From an uncultured Acetatifactor sp. (GTDB lineage: Bacteria > Bacillota > Clostridia > Lachnospirales > Lachnospiraceae), in contig CALWRA010000007.1 of assembly GCA_944383825.1 (NCBI GenBank), forward strand, positions 1 through 64,000: DNA of 64,000 nucleotides, given 5' to 3'. Made by a program: the position numbers and the translations under genes. Shown one piece after another: positions 28,052-37,159 of the stretch. Position 1 is the first letter of the stretch. Each line of letters begins with the position of its first letter. The notes beneath the pieces were generated by a model. It was not told the DNA's origin. It ran no database searches and saw nothing but the letters and a program-made list of their open reading frames with translations.

Positions 28052-28159
28052 ATTACCTCCCGGTCCGTAACTTCGGCTTAATTTTTGGCGGCTTTTATGG
28101 ATGGAGCCGCCTGTTGAGTTACAGTTCAATTCATTCTTCCCGTTTTTTGCAAATACTAT

Positions 28160-28187
28160 TTGCCAATGCTGAAAAAAATGGTATTAT
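28160..28187 (+). promoter_or_regulatory. Putative sigma-A promoter of trpS
   Basis: TTGCCA (28160-28165) and TATTAT (28182-28187) with a 16-base spacer, 55 bases before the start codon. The leader is far too short for a T-box. Confidence 0.5.
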
Positions 28188-28241
28188 AAAAATTACTTTG
28201 AATGAATTTATGTCCGTCAAGGCGGGTAAGGAGGTATAAAT

Positions 28242-29330
28242 ATGGACAAGATTATTTTAACGGGAGACAGACCTACCGGAAGGCTGCATGTGGGACATTA
28301 CGTAGGATCTCTCCGCCGGCGGGTGGAGCTGCAGAATTCGGAAGAGTATAAGAAAATTTTTATTATGATTGCAGATGCTCAGGCGCTGACCGATAATATA
28401 GAGAATCCGGAAAAGGTGCGTCAGAATATTATCGAGGTAGCGCTGGATTATATGTCCTGTGGCTTGGATCCGTCAAAGGCCACATTATTTATTCAGTCTC
28501 AGATTTCGGAGCTTTGTGAGCTGACCTTTTATTTTATGGATCTGGTGACGGTTTCAAGACTGCAGCGCAATCCTACGGTAAAGAGTGAAATTCAGATGCG
28601 CAATTTTGAGGCCAGCATACCGGTGGGATTTTTTACCTATCCCATAAGCCAGGCTGCGGACATAACAGCTTTCAAGGCAACTACAGTTCCGGTGGGGGGA
28701 GATCAGCTTCCCATGATTGAGCAAACCAGGGAGATTGTTCATAAGTTTAATACCGTATATGCGCCGGTGCTTGTGGAGCCTGCTGCCCTGCTGCCTGAAA
28801 ATGAAGCCTGCCAGCGCCTGCCAGGGATTGATGGAAAGGCAAAAATGAGTAAGTCTCTGGGTAACTGTATCTATCTGGCGGACAGCGCAGAGGAGGTGCG
28901 CGCCAAAATTATGAGCATGTATACGGATCCTCTCCATTTGCAGGTCAGCGATCCCGGACATCTGGAGGGCAATACGGTGTTTACTTATCTGGATGCTTTC
29001 TGCAAAGACGAGCATTTTGGCCGCTATCTTCCTGATTATGCGAATTTGGATGAACTTAAGGCGCACTACCAGAGAGGCGGCCTGGGAGATGTAAAGGTAA
29101 AGAAATTTTTAAACAATGTAATGCAGGAGACGCTGGAGCCTATAAGGGAACGGAGAAAACAGCTGGAGAAGGACATCCCCTCTGTGTATGAGGTGCTTAG
29201 GAAGGGAAGCGAAGAAGCCAGAGAGACGGCTGCAAAGACCCTGCAGGAGGTTAAGGCTGCCATGCGCATAAATTATTTTGAGGATGAAGAGCTGATTCGC
29301 TCTCAGAGTCAAAAATATGAGCAGAATTAA
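28242..29330 (+). CDS. trpS: Tryptophan--tRNA ligase
   Basis: Charges tRNA-Trp. The 362 residues have the class I motifs [13 protein letters not shown] near residue 12 and [13 protein letters not shown] near residue 199, and [20 protein letters not shown] and [17 protein letters not shown] between them. RBS AAGGAGG lies 8 bases upstream of ATG 28242. Unlike valS it has no T-box leader. It belongs to the long-form clostridial TrpS group by length. The SH3 gene follows after 60 bases. Confidence 0.96.
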   Translation: MDKIILTGDRPTGRLHVGHYVGSLRRRVELQNSEEYKKIFIMIADAQALTDNIENPEKVRQNIIEVALDYMSCGLDPSKATLFIQSQISELCELTFYFMDLVTVSRLQRNPTVKSEIQMRNFEASIPVGFFTYPISQAADITAFKATTVPVGGDQLPMIEQTREIVHKFNTVYAPVLVEPAALLPENEACQRLPGIDGKAKMSKSLGNCIYLADSAEEVRAKIMSMYTDPLHLQVSDPGHLEGNTVFTYLDAFCKDEHFGRYLPDYANLDELKAHYQRGGLGDVKVKKFLNNVMQETLEPIRERRKQLEKDIPSVYEVLRKGSEEARETAAKTLQEVKAAMRINYFEDEELIRSQSQKYEQN

Positions 29331-29390
29331 ATGAAGTTCATAAAGGACTGAGGGGACGGAATCACTGTCGGATATGGAGGGTTATCGTTT

Positions 29391-30434
29391 ATGAGCGACA
29401 GGAAAAATATGGACGAGCAGGAAAGCAGTAAATTGGAAGGGGAGTATGGACAGGAACCGGGGACGGATTTTGACCCGGAGGAGGGCTTTGATCAGGAGGA
29501 TAGATTTCATTCGGAGAAGGATCTGGATCCGGACGATGATTTGGATTTGGAGGGAAATATCAGACTGAATCCAAGGAAGGCGGCGATTTTCCTGGGGTTA
29601 GTAATTTTAGCTGTTTTGATCTGTATTCCGCTGTGGATTTTTACGCACAGAAGCTTTGAAGGGGAAAATTCCGACAATGCCGGAACATCTGAAACGGGCA
29701 GTGTTCTGGCGCAGCAGGCATCCGGGGAAGGGCTGGAAGGTGGAGAAAGCGCTGCAAAGGAAGATGAAGGAGCCGGCTCCGCAAAAGGAGAAAGCATAGA
29801 GAGCTCCCAGGAGCAGGCACAGCCATCGGAGAGTATATCCGGGGAGAATTCCGGCATACAGCCAGGGACGGGGGAGACTGTCCAGACAGATAACCCTTCC
29901 GGCAATGTCGGGGAGATGGAAGAGAACGGTTCCATGAGCTTTGCGGCGGCTTCTGACAGAGTTACGGCAAAGGATGAAACGAATCTGCGGTCAACGCCGA
30001 CTACCACGGAGGATAATGTGGTGGGGCGGCTTTTAAACGGAGCAACGGCGGAGAGAACAGGGGTTAATGAGGATACAGGCTGGTCCAGACTGGACTACAA
30101 CGGTCAGACCGTATATGCCGTAACCCGCTACCTCACCACAGATCTCGCCTACCAAACACCGGTGACGCCTACAGATCCCAACCGGATTATTACGCAGGAT
30201 GGAAGAACGATTATTTTTGCGGACTGGGACGATTATATAACGCCGAAGGAGTATGTAAATCTGCGCACGGAGCCCAGCACATCCCAGGGCGACGCTACCG
30301 TAAGATGTCAGGTGAACAGCGGCGAAAACATTCACCGTACAGGCTACAGCCAGGATTCCGGCTGGTCCAGAGTGGAGTATAACGGAGAGATACTATATGT
30401 GGTAAGCAGCTATGTGGTGACGGTCACAGAGTAA
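29391..30434 (+). CDS. Membrane-anchored protein with two bacterial SH3 domains
   Basis: A 347-residue protein: acidic cytoplasmic N terminus (residues 1-60), one membrane span near 64-85 (AAIFLGLVILAVLICIPLWI), a low-complexity Glu/Ser/Gly linker to about residue 180, then two SH3b repeats. Each repeat has the NLRSTPTT or NLRTEPST loop, then NTGWSRLDYNGQ or DSGWSRVEYNGE and YAVTRYL or YVVSSYV. It should sit outside the membrane and touch peptidoglycan. The precise ligand is unknown. RBS is weak (GGAGGGTTATCGTTT). Confidence 0.85.
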   Translation: MSDRKNMDEQESSKLEGEYGQEPGTDFDPEEGFDQEDRFHSEKDLDPDDDLDLEGNIRLNPRKAAIFLGLVILAVLICIPLWIFTHRSFEGENSDNAGTSETGSVLAQQASGEGLEGGESAAKEDEGAGSAKGESIESSQEQAQPSESISGENSGIQPGTGETVQTDNPSGNVGEMEENGSMSFAAASDRVTAKDETNLRSTPTTTEDNVVGRLLNGATAERTGVNEDTGWSRLDYNGQTVYAVTRYLTTDLAYQTPVTPTDPNRIITQDGRTIIFADWDDYITPKEYVNLRTEPSTSQGDATVRCQVNSGENIHRTGYSQDSGWSRVEYNGEILYVVSSYVVTVTE

Positions 30435-30486
30435 AATTGCAGCAGATCAGTACGCTCACAGGAAAAGTTACCTCTTTTTTTGAATT

Positions 30487-30516
30487 GGATAAGGCAGACC
30501 TGTGTAGGGCATGATA
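30487..30516 (+). promoter_or_regulatory. Candidate sigma-G promoter of spoVAD
   Basis: GGATA (30487-30491), 18-base spacer, CATGATA (30510-30516): both elements fit GnATR-N17/18-CATnnTA. It is 60 bases before the spoVAD start and gives this displaced gene its own forespore promoter. Confidence 0.55.
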
Positions 30517-30576
30517 ATAATCACTGAGTGTGCCAACGGAGGAATCCGGAATGGGCACGGAAAGGAGTGATTGTGC

Positions 30577-31596
30577 ATGGATGAAAAAAAAGGAAGAGGC
30601 AGCATAAAGCTGAAAGAGCCTGTATACATTTTGAACAGCGCCAGCATTGTGGGAAAAAAAGAAGGAGAAGGCCCACTGGGACTTTTGTTTGACATGGTGG
30701 GAGAGGATGATTTGTTCGGATGCGAAACCTGGGAGGAAGCGGAGAGCAATTTGCAGAAGGATGCGGTTTATATGGCCATGGAAAAGGCAGGAGTAAAGCC
30801 CGAGGATATTTCCTTTATTTTTGCCGGTGACCTGCTTGGTCAATCCATAGCCACATCCTTTGGAATATCCTGTTATCAAATACCGCTTCTTGGAGTGTAC
30901 GGCGCCTGCTCCACCTGTGGAGAATCGCTGACTCTGGGAGCCATGAGCATTGCGGGAGGGTTTGCGGACAAGGTTGTCTGTGTGACCTCCAGCCATTTTG
31001 CCAGCGCGGAAAAGGAATTCCGATATCCCCTGGAATACGGAAATCAGCGTCCTTTGTCCGCCACATGGACAGTAACGGGGAGCGGCGCCTTTGTGCTGGC
31101 CAGGGAAAGGGAGAAGCAGGCCAGAGCGGTCATTACAGGGCTGACGGTGGGAAAAATTGTGGATTACGGCTTAAAGGATTCCATGAATATGGGAGCCTGT
31201 ATGGCGCCATCAGCCGCATCTACATTGGAACGTCATTTTATTGACTATGAAAGTCAGCCGGAAGATTACGATAAAATCATTACTGGTGATCTGGGAAGCG
31301 TAGGTCAGACTGTGCTGATAGATCTGATGCGTGAGAAGGGATATGATATTTCTCAGGTACACATGGACTGCGGAATTGAGATTTTTGATGCGGATTCCCA
31401 GGATACGCATGCCGGAGGCAGCGGCTGCGGCTGCAGCGCCGTCACGCTCTCTGCCTTTATTCTGAAGCAGCTGGAGGAGAATAACTGGAAAAAGGTGCTT
31501 TTCATGCCTACCGGCGCTCTTTTGAGCAAAACCAGCTTTAATGAAGGAAAGAGTGTGCCCGGCATTGCGCATGCCCTGGTTCTGGAACATGTCTGA
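30577..31596 (+). CDS. spoVAD: Stage V sporulation protein AD
   Basis: Dipicolinic-acid-binding subunit with a thiolase fold. The 339 residues show VYILNSASIVGKKEGEGPLG, FAGDLLGQSIATSFG, the pseudo-active-site GVYGACSTCGESLTLGAMSI, HFASAEKEFRYPLEYGNQR and DSQDTHAGGSGCGCSAVTLS. These match Bacillus SpoVAD along the full length. I choose ATG 30577 (MDEKKGRG) with AAAGGAGTG upstream; a TTG two codons earlier is possible. Flanked by the SH3 gene and a small hypothetical; its usual partners spoVAC and spoVAE are 12 kb and 1.5 kb away. Confidence 0.95.
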   Translation: MDEKKGRGSIKLKEPVYILNSASIVGKKEGEGPLGLLFDMVGEDDLFGCETWEEAESNLQKDAVYMAMEKAGVKPEDISFIFAGDLLGQSIATSFGISCYQIPLLGVYGACSTCGESLTLGAMSIAGGFADKVVCVTSSHFASAEKEFRYPLEYGNQRPLSATWTVTGSGAFVLAREREKQARAVITGLTVGKIVDYGLKDSMNMGACMAPSAASTLERHFIDYESQPEDYDKIITGDLGSVGQTVLIDLMREKGYDISQVHMDCGIEIFDADSQDTHAGGSGCGCSAVTLSAFILKQLEENNWKKVLFMPTGALLSKTSFNEGKSVPGIAHALVLEHV

Positions 31597-31674
31597 TTTT
31601 CATTGTTTTCGTCTTGCGCAGGCGTAGAGAGGCTGGTAAAATAAAGTGACAGAGAAAGAACGGCAGGTGGACGT

Positions 31675-31923
31675 ATGCGTAGGATGGAATTTAAAATGGA
31701 GCGTCAGGGGCTACTCCGAACCGGACAGAAAATTACGGTTACAGAGGGAGTTCTTCCCAGCAATTATTATTATACCATAGATCCATCTCTGGCGATGTCC
31801 GCCAATATTCCCTTTCGAAGCAGGCTGAAGTCCAGGGAGGGAACCGTGATCGGCATTGTGGAAAATGCGAGAGGCTTTTATGTGACGGCAGAGTTTGACG
31901 AGCCGGATGTGGACGCACAATAG
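31675..31923 (+). CDS. Small hypothetical protein
   Basis: An 82-residue protein starting MRRMEFKMERQGLLRTGQKI, with LPSNYYYTIDPSLAMSANIP and GTVIGIVENARGFYVTAEFD. Predicted to be mostly beta strands with no membrane segment. The ATG at 31675 has AGGTGGAC 4-5 bases upstream. It lies between spoVAD and ridA on the same strand. I do not recognise a family; the strand-rich pattern ending in VIGIVENARGFYVTAEF suggests a small barrel. Confidence 0.7.
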   Translation: MRRMEFKMERQGLLRTGQKITVTEGVLPSNYYYTIDPSLAMSANIPFRSRLKSREGTVIGIVENARGFYVTAEFDEPDVDAQ

Positions 31924-32004
31924 CAGCGGCGCTGTCTCACGGAGGCTGCGCCCCTGTGAGGAAGCCCGGATGCGCTGTATACAAAACGGAAAAGAGGAAA
32001 GAGT

Positions 32005-32382
32005 ATGTTAAAAAAGATTTCAACGGATAAAGCTCCGGCGGCGATCGGCCCTTATTCCCAGGGAATGATAGCCGGAAATATGCTGTATGCTTCAGGTCAG
32101 ATTCCCATTAATCCCGCTACGGGCGAGGTAGAGGGGGAGGATATTTCGTCTCAGGCCCGGCTGGTGATGAAAAACATTGGGGAGCTTCTTGCAGCCGCCG
32201 GAACGGAGTTTTCCAAGGTGGTGAAAACCACTTGCTTTTTAGCGGACATGAATGATTTTGCCGCATTCAACCAGGTTTATGCAGAGTATTTTACCGAGAA
32301 GCCAGCCAGAAGCTGCGTGGCGGTAAAGACGCTTCCTAAAAATGTGCTCTGTGAAGTGGAAGTGATCGCGGTAGTGTCCTGA
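32005..32382 (+). CDS. ridA: RidA-family reactive intermediate deaminase
   Basis: A 125-residue trimeric enzyme that hydrolyses 2-aminoacrylate and related imines made by PLP enzymes. Family motifs are clear: APAAIGPYSQGMIAGNMLYA, GQIPINPATGE, and the C-terminal RSCVAVKTLPKNVLCEVEVI with the catalytic Arg and Glu. RBS AAAGAGGAAAGAG is upstream. A stem-loop 32 bases beyond the stop may end the transcript. Confidence 0.95.
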   Translation: MLKKISTDKAPAAIGPYSQGMIAGNMLYASGQIPINPATGEVEGEDISSQARLVMKNIGELLAAAGTEFSKVVKTTCFLADMNDFAAFNQVYAEYFTEKPARSCVAVKTLPKNVLCEVEVIAVVS

Positions 32383-32414
32383 GCATAGTCGGACAAAGTA
32401 TGCGATAGAGGTGG

Positions 32415-32438
32415 AATCGCCGCCGTTGGGCGGCGATT
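32415..32438 (+). terminator. Strong stem-loop after ridA, possible weak terminator
   Basis: Perfect 10-bp stem AATCGCCGCC with GGCGGCGATT and a GTTG loop. Only TC follows rather than a T run, so it may pause, stabilise the ridA mRNA end, or partly terminate. Confidence 0.5.
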
Positions 32439-32488
32439 TCTGCATGGAACAACGACTCTTTGTAAAAAGGCTGGTGGAGGGAATCGGT

Positions 32489-32995
32489 ATGAAAAGCAAT
32501 ATTGTTCTGATTGGTATGCCGGGAGCAGGAAAAAGCACCGTGGGAGTAGTGCTGGCTAAACGTATGGGGTATCGGTTTGTGGATTCGGATCTGGTGATTC
32601 AGGAGAAGTACGGTAAGCTTCTGCATGAATTAATTGAACAATATGGGGTACAGGGCTTTTGGGACATAGAAAATGAGGTAAATGCTTCCCTTGCTTTGAC
32701 AAACAGTGTAATTGCCACAGGAGGCAGCGTGGTTTATGAGAGGGAAGCTATGGAGCATCTGAAGCGGGAAGGCCTGGTGGTTTATCTGAAGCTTCCCTTT
32801 GAGGCGGTAGAGGAGAGACTGGGAGACCTGAATGAGAGGGGAGTGACGCTGCTGCCCGGTCAGACCCTTAGGGATCTGTATGAAGAGAGGACGCCCTTGT
32901 ATGAGGAATATGCGGAAATGACCGTTGACTGCACCAATAAATCCATACGCGGCATTGTGGAGGAAATAGCGGGACAGGACTTTTCCTTTTTGTAG
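32489..32995 (+). CDS. aroK: Shikimate kinase-like protein
   Basis: A 168-residue P-loop kinase expected to phosphorylate shikimate. It shows Walker A GMPGAGKSTVGVVLAKRMGY, the shikimate-site DSDLVIQEKYGK (DSD), a Walker-B-like ATGGSVV (GG of the family) and the lid LYEERTPLYEEYA. The start at 32489 has GGAGGG 7 bases upstream; the in-frame ATG at 32444 lies next to the stem-loop. Some points differ from the usual shikimate kinase: the RxxF/FRE segment is IENEVNA, not FRxxE. So a related small-molecule kinase is possible. No other aro genes are nearby. Confidence 0.75.
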   Translation: MKSNIVLIGMPGAGKSTVGVVLAKRMGYRFVDSDLVIQEKYGKLLHELIEQYGVQGFWDIENEVNASLALTNSVIATGGSVVYEREAMEHLKREGLVVYLKLPFEAVEERLGDLNERGVTLLPGQTLRDLYEERTPLYEEYAEMTVDCTNKSIRGIVEEIAGQDFSFL

Positions 32996-33062
32996 AATAA
33001 AAAATGAAAATCGGCAGAAACTAATACCAATAACAGGCATGTTTGGAATAGGAGTATGCAGA

Positions 33063-33419
33063 ATGGATTATGTAAATGCTTTCTGGGTTGGCGGCGCAAT
33101 CTGCGCTCTTGCTCAGATTCTTATGGAGAAAACAAAAATGATGCCGGGGCGGATTATGGTGCTCCTGGTGGTGCTGGGCGCCTTTATCAGTTTTTTTGGC
33201 TGGTACGAGCCTTTCGCAGAATTTGCCGGAGCCGGGGCCAGCGTTCCCTTGCTGGGGTTTGGAAACCTGCTGATGAAGGGGGTAAAGGAGGCAATACAGG
33301 AGCAGGGCTTTTTGGGCCTTTTTGCGGGAGGTCTGAAAGCCGGAGCGGTGGGCACCAGCGCGGCGTTAATTTTCGGCTATCTTGCGAGCCTGATCTTTAA
33401 GCCCAAAATGAAAAAGTAA
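33063..33419 (+). CDS. spoVAE: Stage V sporulation protein AE (AEB type)
   Basis: Membrane subunit of the SpoVA channel, 118 residues with about four spans. The match to Bacillus SpoVAEB includes MDYVNAFWVGGAICALAQIL, YEPFAEFAGAGASVPLLGFG and SAALIFGYLASLIFKPK. I start at ATG 33063 because AGGAG is 8 bases upstream; an ATG at 33039 adds a non-homologous MFGIGVCR. It sits 67 bases after the kinase gene, and spoVAD is 1.5 kb upstream with four unrelated genes in between. No sigma-G promoter could be recognised. Confidence 0.94.
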   Translation: MDYVNAFWVGGAICALAQILMEKTKMMPGRIMVLLVVLGAFISFFGWYEPFAEFAGAGASVPLLGFGNLLMKGVKEAIQEQGFLGLFAGGLKAGAVGTSAALIFGYLASLIFKPKMKK

Positions 33420-33457
33420 TTGGAGAACAAGAACACAAAGGATAAGGGTAGTGCAGA

Positions 33458-35545
33458 ATGATTGCTTTGTTGGGAAGCCTGGCCGGGCTGATGCTGTACC
33501 TGGAGGTTATCTATCATTTGGGCGGATTCGGCCTCACAGGGGGCATGCCCGTTTATGTTCTGGGGATGGCTGCAGTCTGGTCGGGCATCTGGACTCTGAT
33601 AATAGGACTGTGCAGAGGTGTCTGGAAAAAGCGGGTGTTTTATGCCGTAATCTGGTTTTATATTTTCTGGGCCGCTGCACAGTTTGTTTATTTGAAAATG
33701 TTCAGGCAGCCTCTTTTATGGGAAAGTATTTTCTGGGGAGGACAGGATGCGCTGACGCAATACTGGCGGGAGGCTTTGGAAGGAATCTTTCAGGTTCTGC
33801 CTTTTTTGTTTCTTTTTCTGCTTCCCGGAATTTTAACAGGCGTATGGATGCGCTGGAGAAAAGTAAAACTTCCCAGACTTGGCGTTCTTCAGATACTCAG
33901 GTTGAATGTAGTGATCTGCTTGGGAATTGTGAGTCAGCTTACAGTTATGGAAGTGGGTAAAACGCTGGATACAGATTATTATGAAAGCTATCTGGAATTT
34001 TATGATCCTTTTACCGCGGCGCAAAAGCTAGGGTTTCTTCCCGTTCTGCAGCGGGATACCCATCTTCGCGTAGCAGAGGCCGGGCAAGAAGTATGGGAGA
34101 TTATTGTGGAGAGATTCTCTGCCGAACCTCATAACATTCCGGAAAGAGAAACGCTTCCTGTCCTCGCAGATGTACCGAAGGAAGAAAATAAAGACATGCA
34201 GCAGGTGCAGGGGGATGACTCAGACGAAGCCTATACGAAAAAGCACGAAATGCCCATTGATTTTGGCCGCCTTTATTCTCTGGCGGAGGATGAAAGAAAA
34301 GGGTGGCTTACACATTACATAGAGGGGCTGGAGGCGTCCTCCGAAAATGAGTATACCGGACTTTTTGAGGGCTGCAATCTGATTTTTCTGACAGCTGAAG
34401 GCTTTTCGCCCTATGGGGTGAGAGAGGATTTGACTCCCACCTTGTACCGTTTGACACATTCGGGCTTTATGTTTGAAAACTACTATGTTCCTCTCTGGCA
34501 GACAAGCACCAGTGATGGGGAATATATTAACTGTACCGGCCTAATACCTGATGGGCAGTTCAGTATGAGGAAAAGCGCATCGATTGAGATGCCCTTTGCG
34601 CTGCCGGGCTTTTTTGCACAGGAGGGAGTGGACTCCCTGGCGTATCACAATAATAGTCTGTCTTATTATGACCGTTATCGTACCCATCCGAATCTGGGAT
34701 ATGATTTCAAGGGATGCAGACTTGGCAGGCTTTCGGGAAAAGAATGGGAAGAAAAGCTGTTTGCCATGGAAAACCCGGACGCCTGGCCGCCCTCAGATTT
34801 GGAAATGATGCGGGCGACAGTGCTGGAATATATAGAAAAAGATCGATTCCATGTATATTATATGACGATTTCCGGGCATATGAATTATAATTTTTCGGGA
34901 AATGCTATGGCGGCCAAAAACAAGGAGGCTGTGGAACAGCTTCAGATGTCGGAGAGTGCAAAGGCTTATATTGCCTGCAGCATAGAACTGGATAAGGCGC
35001 TGGAATATTTGCTGGAGCAGCTTGAAGCTGCGGGAAAGCTGGATAAAACGGTGATTTGCCTGAGTGCGGATCACTATCCCTACGGAATGACGGATGAGCA
35101 GTATCAGGAGCTTGCAGGGATTCCGCTATCGGAAGGAATGGACATGTACCGAAACAGTCTGATTCTTTGGAGCAGTCAAATGGAGGAGCCTGTTGTGGTT
35201 AAAAAGGTCTGCGGTCCTATGGATATACTTCCTACGCTGCTGAATCTGTTTGGCTTTTCGTACGATTCCAGGATGTATGCAGGGAGGGATATTCTGTCTG
35301 AAGAGGAAGGGCTTGTAATTTTTAATGACAGAAGCTTTGTGACGGATTCCGTCATCTATAACAGAAGGGAAGGAAATACCATCTGGCTTGTAGATGAGCA
35401 GGGAAATCCCAGAATTCCTGAAGAAGAACAGGGGGTGTATTTTTCGGAGAAGGAACAGGAGGTCAGGGACATCTATCAGTTCAGCGCTTATGTGCTCCAG
35501 ACCAATTACTACAGTGACATTCTTGAGGCGGTGGATTCACAGTAA
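33458..35545 (+). CDS. LTA synthase family membrane sulfatase-fold protein
   Basis: A 695-residue polymer synthase or phosphotransferase. There are five N-terminal spans (to about residue 175), a long acidic linker, then an external alkaline-phosphatase-fold domain. Motifs are NLIFLTAEGFSPYG, the nucleophile Thr in WQTSTSDGEY (about T351), ISGHMNY and CLSADHYPYGM with metal-binding Asp and His. It probably moves glycerol-phosphate, or another headgroup, onto a wall glycolipid or surface polymer. It follows spoVAE by 38 bases and overlaps the convergent DUF5721 gene by 9 bases. Confidence 0.9.
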   Translation: MIALLGSLAGLMLYLEVIYHLGGFGLTGGMPVYVLGMAAVWSGIWTLIIGLCRGVWKKRVFYAVIWFYIFWAAAQFVYLKMFRQPLLWESIFWGGQDALTQYWREALEGIFQVLPFLFLFLLPGILTGVWMRWRKVKLPRLGVLQILRLNVVICLGIVSQLTVMEVGKTLDTDYYESYLEFYDPFTAAQKLGFLPVLQRDTHLRVAEAGQEVWEIIVERFSAEPHNIPERETLPVLADVPKEENKDMQQVQGDDSDEAYTKKHEMPIDFGRLYSLAEDERKGWLTHYIEGLEASSENEYTGLFEGCNLIFLTAEGFSPYGVREDLTPTLYRLTHSGFMFENYYVPLWQTSTSDGEYINCTGLIPDGQFSMRKSASIEMPFALPGFFAQEGVDSLAYHNNSLSYYDRYRTHPNLGYDFKGCRLGRLSGKEWEEKLFAMENPDAWPPSDLEMMRATVLEYIEKDRFHVYYMTISGHMNYNFSGNAMAAKNKEAVEQLQMSESAKAYIACSIELDKALEYLLEQLEAAGKLDKTVICLSADHYPYGMTDEQYQELAGIPLSEGMDMYRNSLILWSSQMEEPVVVKKVCGPMDILPTLLNLFGFSYDSRMYAGRDILSEEEGLVIFNDRSFVTDSVIYNRREGNTIWLVDEQGNPRIPEEEQGVYFSEKEQEVRDIYQFSAYVLQTNYYSDILEAVDSQ

Positions 35546-36037
35546 TGCTTCAAACAGAATGCCGTGGGAATCAAGAAATGCTGCGAGAGCCCGGTCCCAG
35601 AGGACGTCGGCCTCCTTTGACAGCACGAAGGTGGAAAGAGACGTGCCTGTGGTTAGTACAGCCTTGGAGCCATCGTAACGGATATTCAGAGTCAGGGACT
35701 TTATGAAGGAAAGATCGGTATCAGCGCCGGGCTTCAGCATACCAGGCGCTTCCTCCGGCTTCAGCTGAAGAACAAATTTAAAGAACAGGGGAGTGCGTCT
35801 GCCCTTCATCAGTTGGAAGCATAATCCTCTGATTTCGCTCCAGGGTTGAAATTCATAGGGACAAAAACCGTTTTCCTGCTCCTCTCTGGTAAAAAATTCC
35901 CGATTGACACGGCCCTCTATGGTATAGGTGCCTACAGTACGGATAATGGCTTCCTCCAGTAAAAACAGGTCGAAGGTATCCGCAGCGAGAAAGTGGCTCA
36001 TAAAATTTTTCATGGAAGAGATCTGTAATGCCAGCAT
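35537..36037 (-). CDS. DUF5721 family protein
   Basis: A 166-residue soluble protein starting MLALQISSMKNFMSHFLAAD with FLLEEAIIRTVGTYTIEGRV, PWSEIRGLCFQLMKGRRTPL and LTLNIRYDGSKAVLTTGTSL. I recognise it as the Lachnospiraceae DUF5721 group, of unknown function. AAGGAG lies 8 bases upstream of the ATG. It is convergent with the LTA-synthase-like gene and divergent from degV. Confidence 0.75.
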   Translation of the reverse strand: MLALQISSMKNFMSHFLAADTFDLFLLEEAIIRTVGTYTIEGRVNREFFTREEQENGFCPYEFQPWSEIRGLCFQLMKGRRTPLFFKFVLQLKPEEAPGMLKPGADTDLSFIKSLTLNIRYDGSKAVLTTGTSLSTFVLSKEADVLWDRALAAFLDSHGILFEALL

Positions 36038-36229
36038 TTTATAAACTCCTTAGCTTATTGGGCAGTCGTCTGCCGTCTGGTATTGTAACACATTTTTTGG
36101 AAAGTGAAAATATTATGATTTCAAATACTTTTCTCTTTACCTCCTGCGCCTTGTATGTTATCATATGCAGTAATTAAAACCATGTCAAATGGATAAAATG
36201 AGAATAGAAGAGCAACAGGAGACTATATC

Positions 36230-37066
36230 ATGAGTTACAAAATTATTGTGGACAGCTGCTGCGAGCTTCCGGAGGAATTGCGCAAAGACGAAAGGCTGGA
36301 GGTAGTGCCTCTTGGCCTGGAGGTGGGAGATTATCAGATAATGGATGATGAAAACTTTAACCAGGCTGAATTTTTGAAAAAGGTGGGAGAGTACCCTAAA
36401 TGCCCTAAATCCTCCTGCCCTTCTCCCGAAAGGTTCAGAGAGGCATATCATGCAGAGGCGGACAGGATTTATGCCGTTACGCTGTCTTCCCATTTAAGCG
36501 GAAGTCATAACAGCGCCGTTTTAGGAAAACAGCTGTATCATGAAAAATATGGCGACAAACAGATTCATGTAATCGATTCTGAGAGCGCAAGCTGTGGTGA
36601 AACACAGATTGCACTGAAAATAATTGAGCTGGAGGAAAAAGGACTGTCTTTTCAGGAAATTGTGACACAGATAGAAGCATTTCGCAGTAACGTGCATACG
36701 TATTTTGTATTGGATAATTTGGAAACGTTAAGAAAGAACGGACGTCTTTCAGGAGTAAAGGCCCTTGTGGCATCAACCCTGAGCATAAAGCCTATTATGG
36801 CGGGAGACAAGGGAGTGATCGTGCAGAGAGGACAGTGCATCGGCATCAATAAGGCCCTTGGGAAAATGGCGGATATGGTAGTTGCAGAGGCTTCCGATCC
36901 CAAGAACAGAGTTTTGATGATTTCCCATTGCAATGCCCTGAAGCGGGCAGAAATGGTACGGGATACCATTATGGGAAAGGCACCGTTCCGAAAAGCGCTG
37001 ATTATGGATACCAGGGGAGTCAGCAGCATGTATGCCAACGATGGAGGCGTGATTGTTACCGTATAG
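36230..37066 (+). CDS. DegV family fatty-acid-binding protein
   Basis: A 278-residue cytoplasmic protein that binds fatty acids for the FakAB kinase in related Firmicutes. Family features are IIVDSCCELPEELRKD at the N terminus, TLSSHLSGSHNSAVL, VIDSESASCGE and the lid DNLETLRKNGRLSG, ending RGVSSMYANDGGVIVTV. RBS AGGAGA precedes ATG 36230. No fakA is in the window. It is monocistronic and ended by a strong terminator. Confidence 0.92.
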   Translation: MSYKIIVDSCCELPEELRKDERLEVVPLGLEVGDYQIMDDENFNQAEFLKKVGEYPKCPKSSCPSPERFREAYHAEADRIYAVTLSSHLSGSHNSAVLGKQLYHEKYGDKQIHVIDSESASCGETQIALKIIELEEKGLSFQEIVTQIEAFRSNVHTYFVLDNLETLRKNGRLSGVKALVASTLSIKPIMAGDKGVIVQRGQCIGINKALGKMADMVVAEASDPKNRVLMISHCNALKRAEMVRDTIMGKAPFRKALIMDTRGVSSMYANDGGVIVTV

Positions 37067-37079
37067 CTGTATCGGACAT

Positions 37080-37143
37080 AAAAAATGTGCAGTCCGGCAA
37101 CCTGCTTTTATCTGCAGGCCCAGTGCCGGACGCACATTTTTTA
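37080..37143. terminator. Large bidirectional terminator between degV and nagA
   Basis: ATGTGC and GTCCGGCA (37085-37099) pair with TGCCGGAC and GCACAT (37124-37137), flanked by A6 on the left and T6 on the right. Inside is a second hairpin, CCTGC with GCAGG. The convergent genes on each side can both use it. Confidence 0.85.
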
Positions 37144-37159
37144 TGCCTCAATTACCGTG

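Noticed and set aside
32489..32995. Firm assignment as shikimate kinase of an aromatic operon
   Set aside because: No aro genes adjoin and one substrate-site motif departs from the family, so the symbol is given with reduced confidence.
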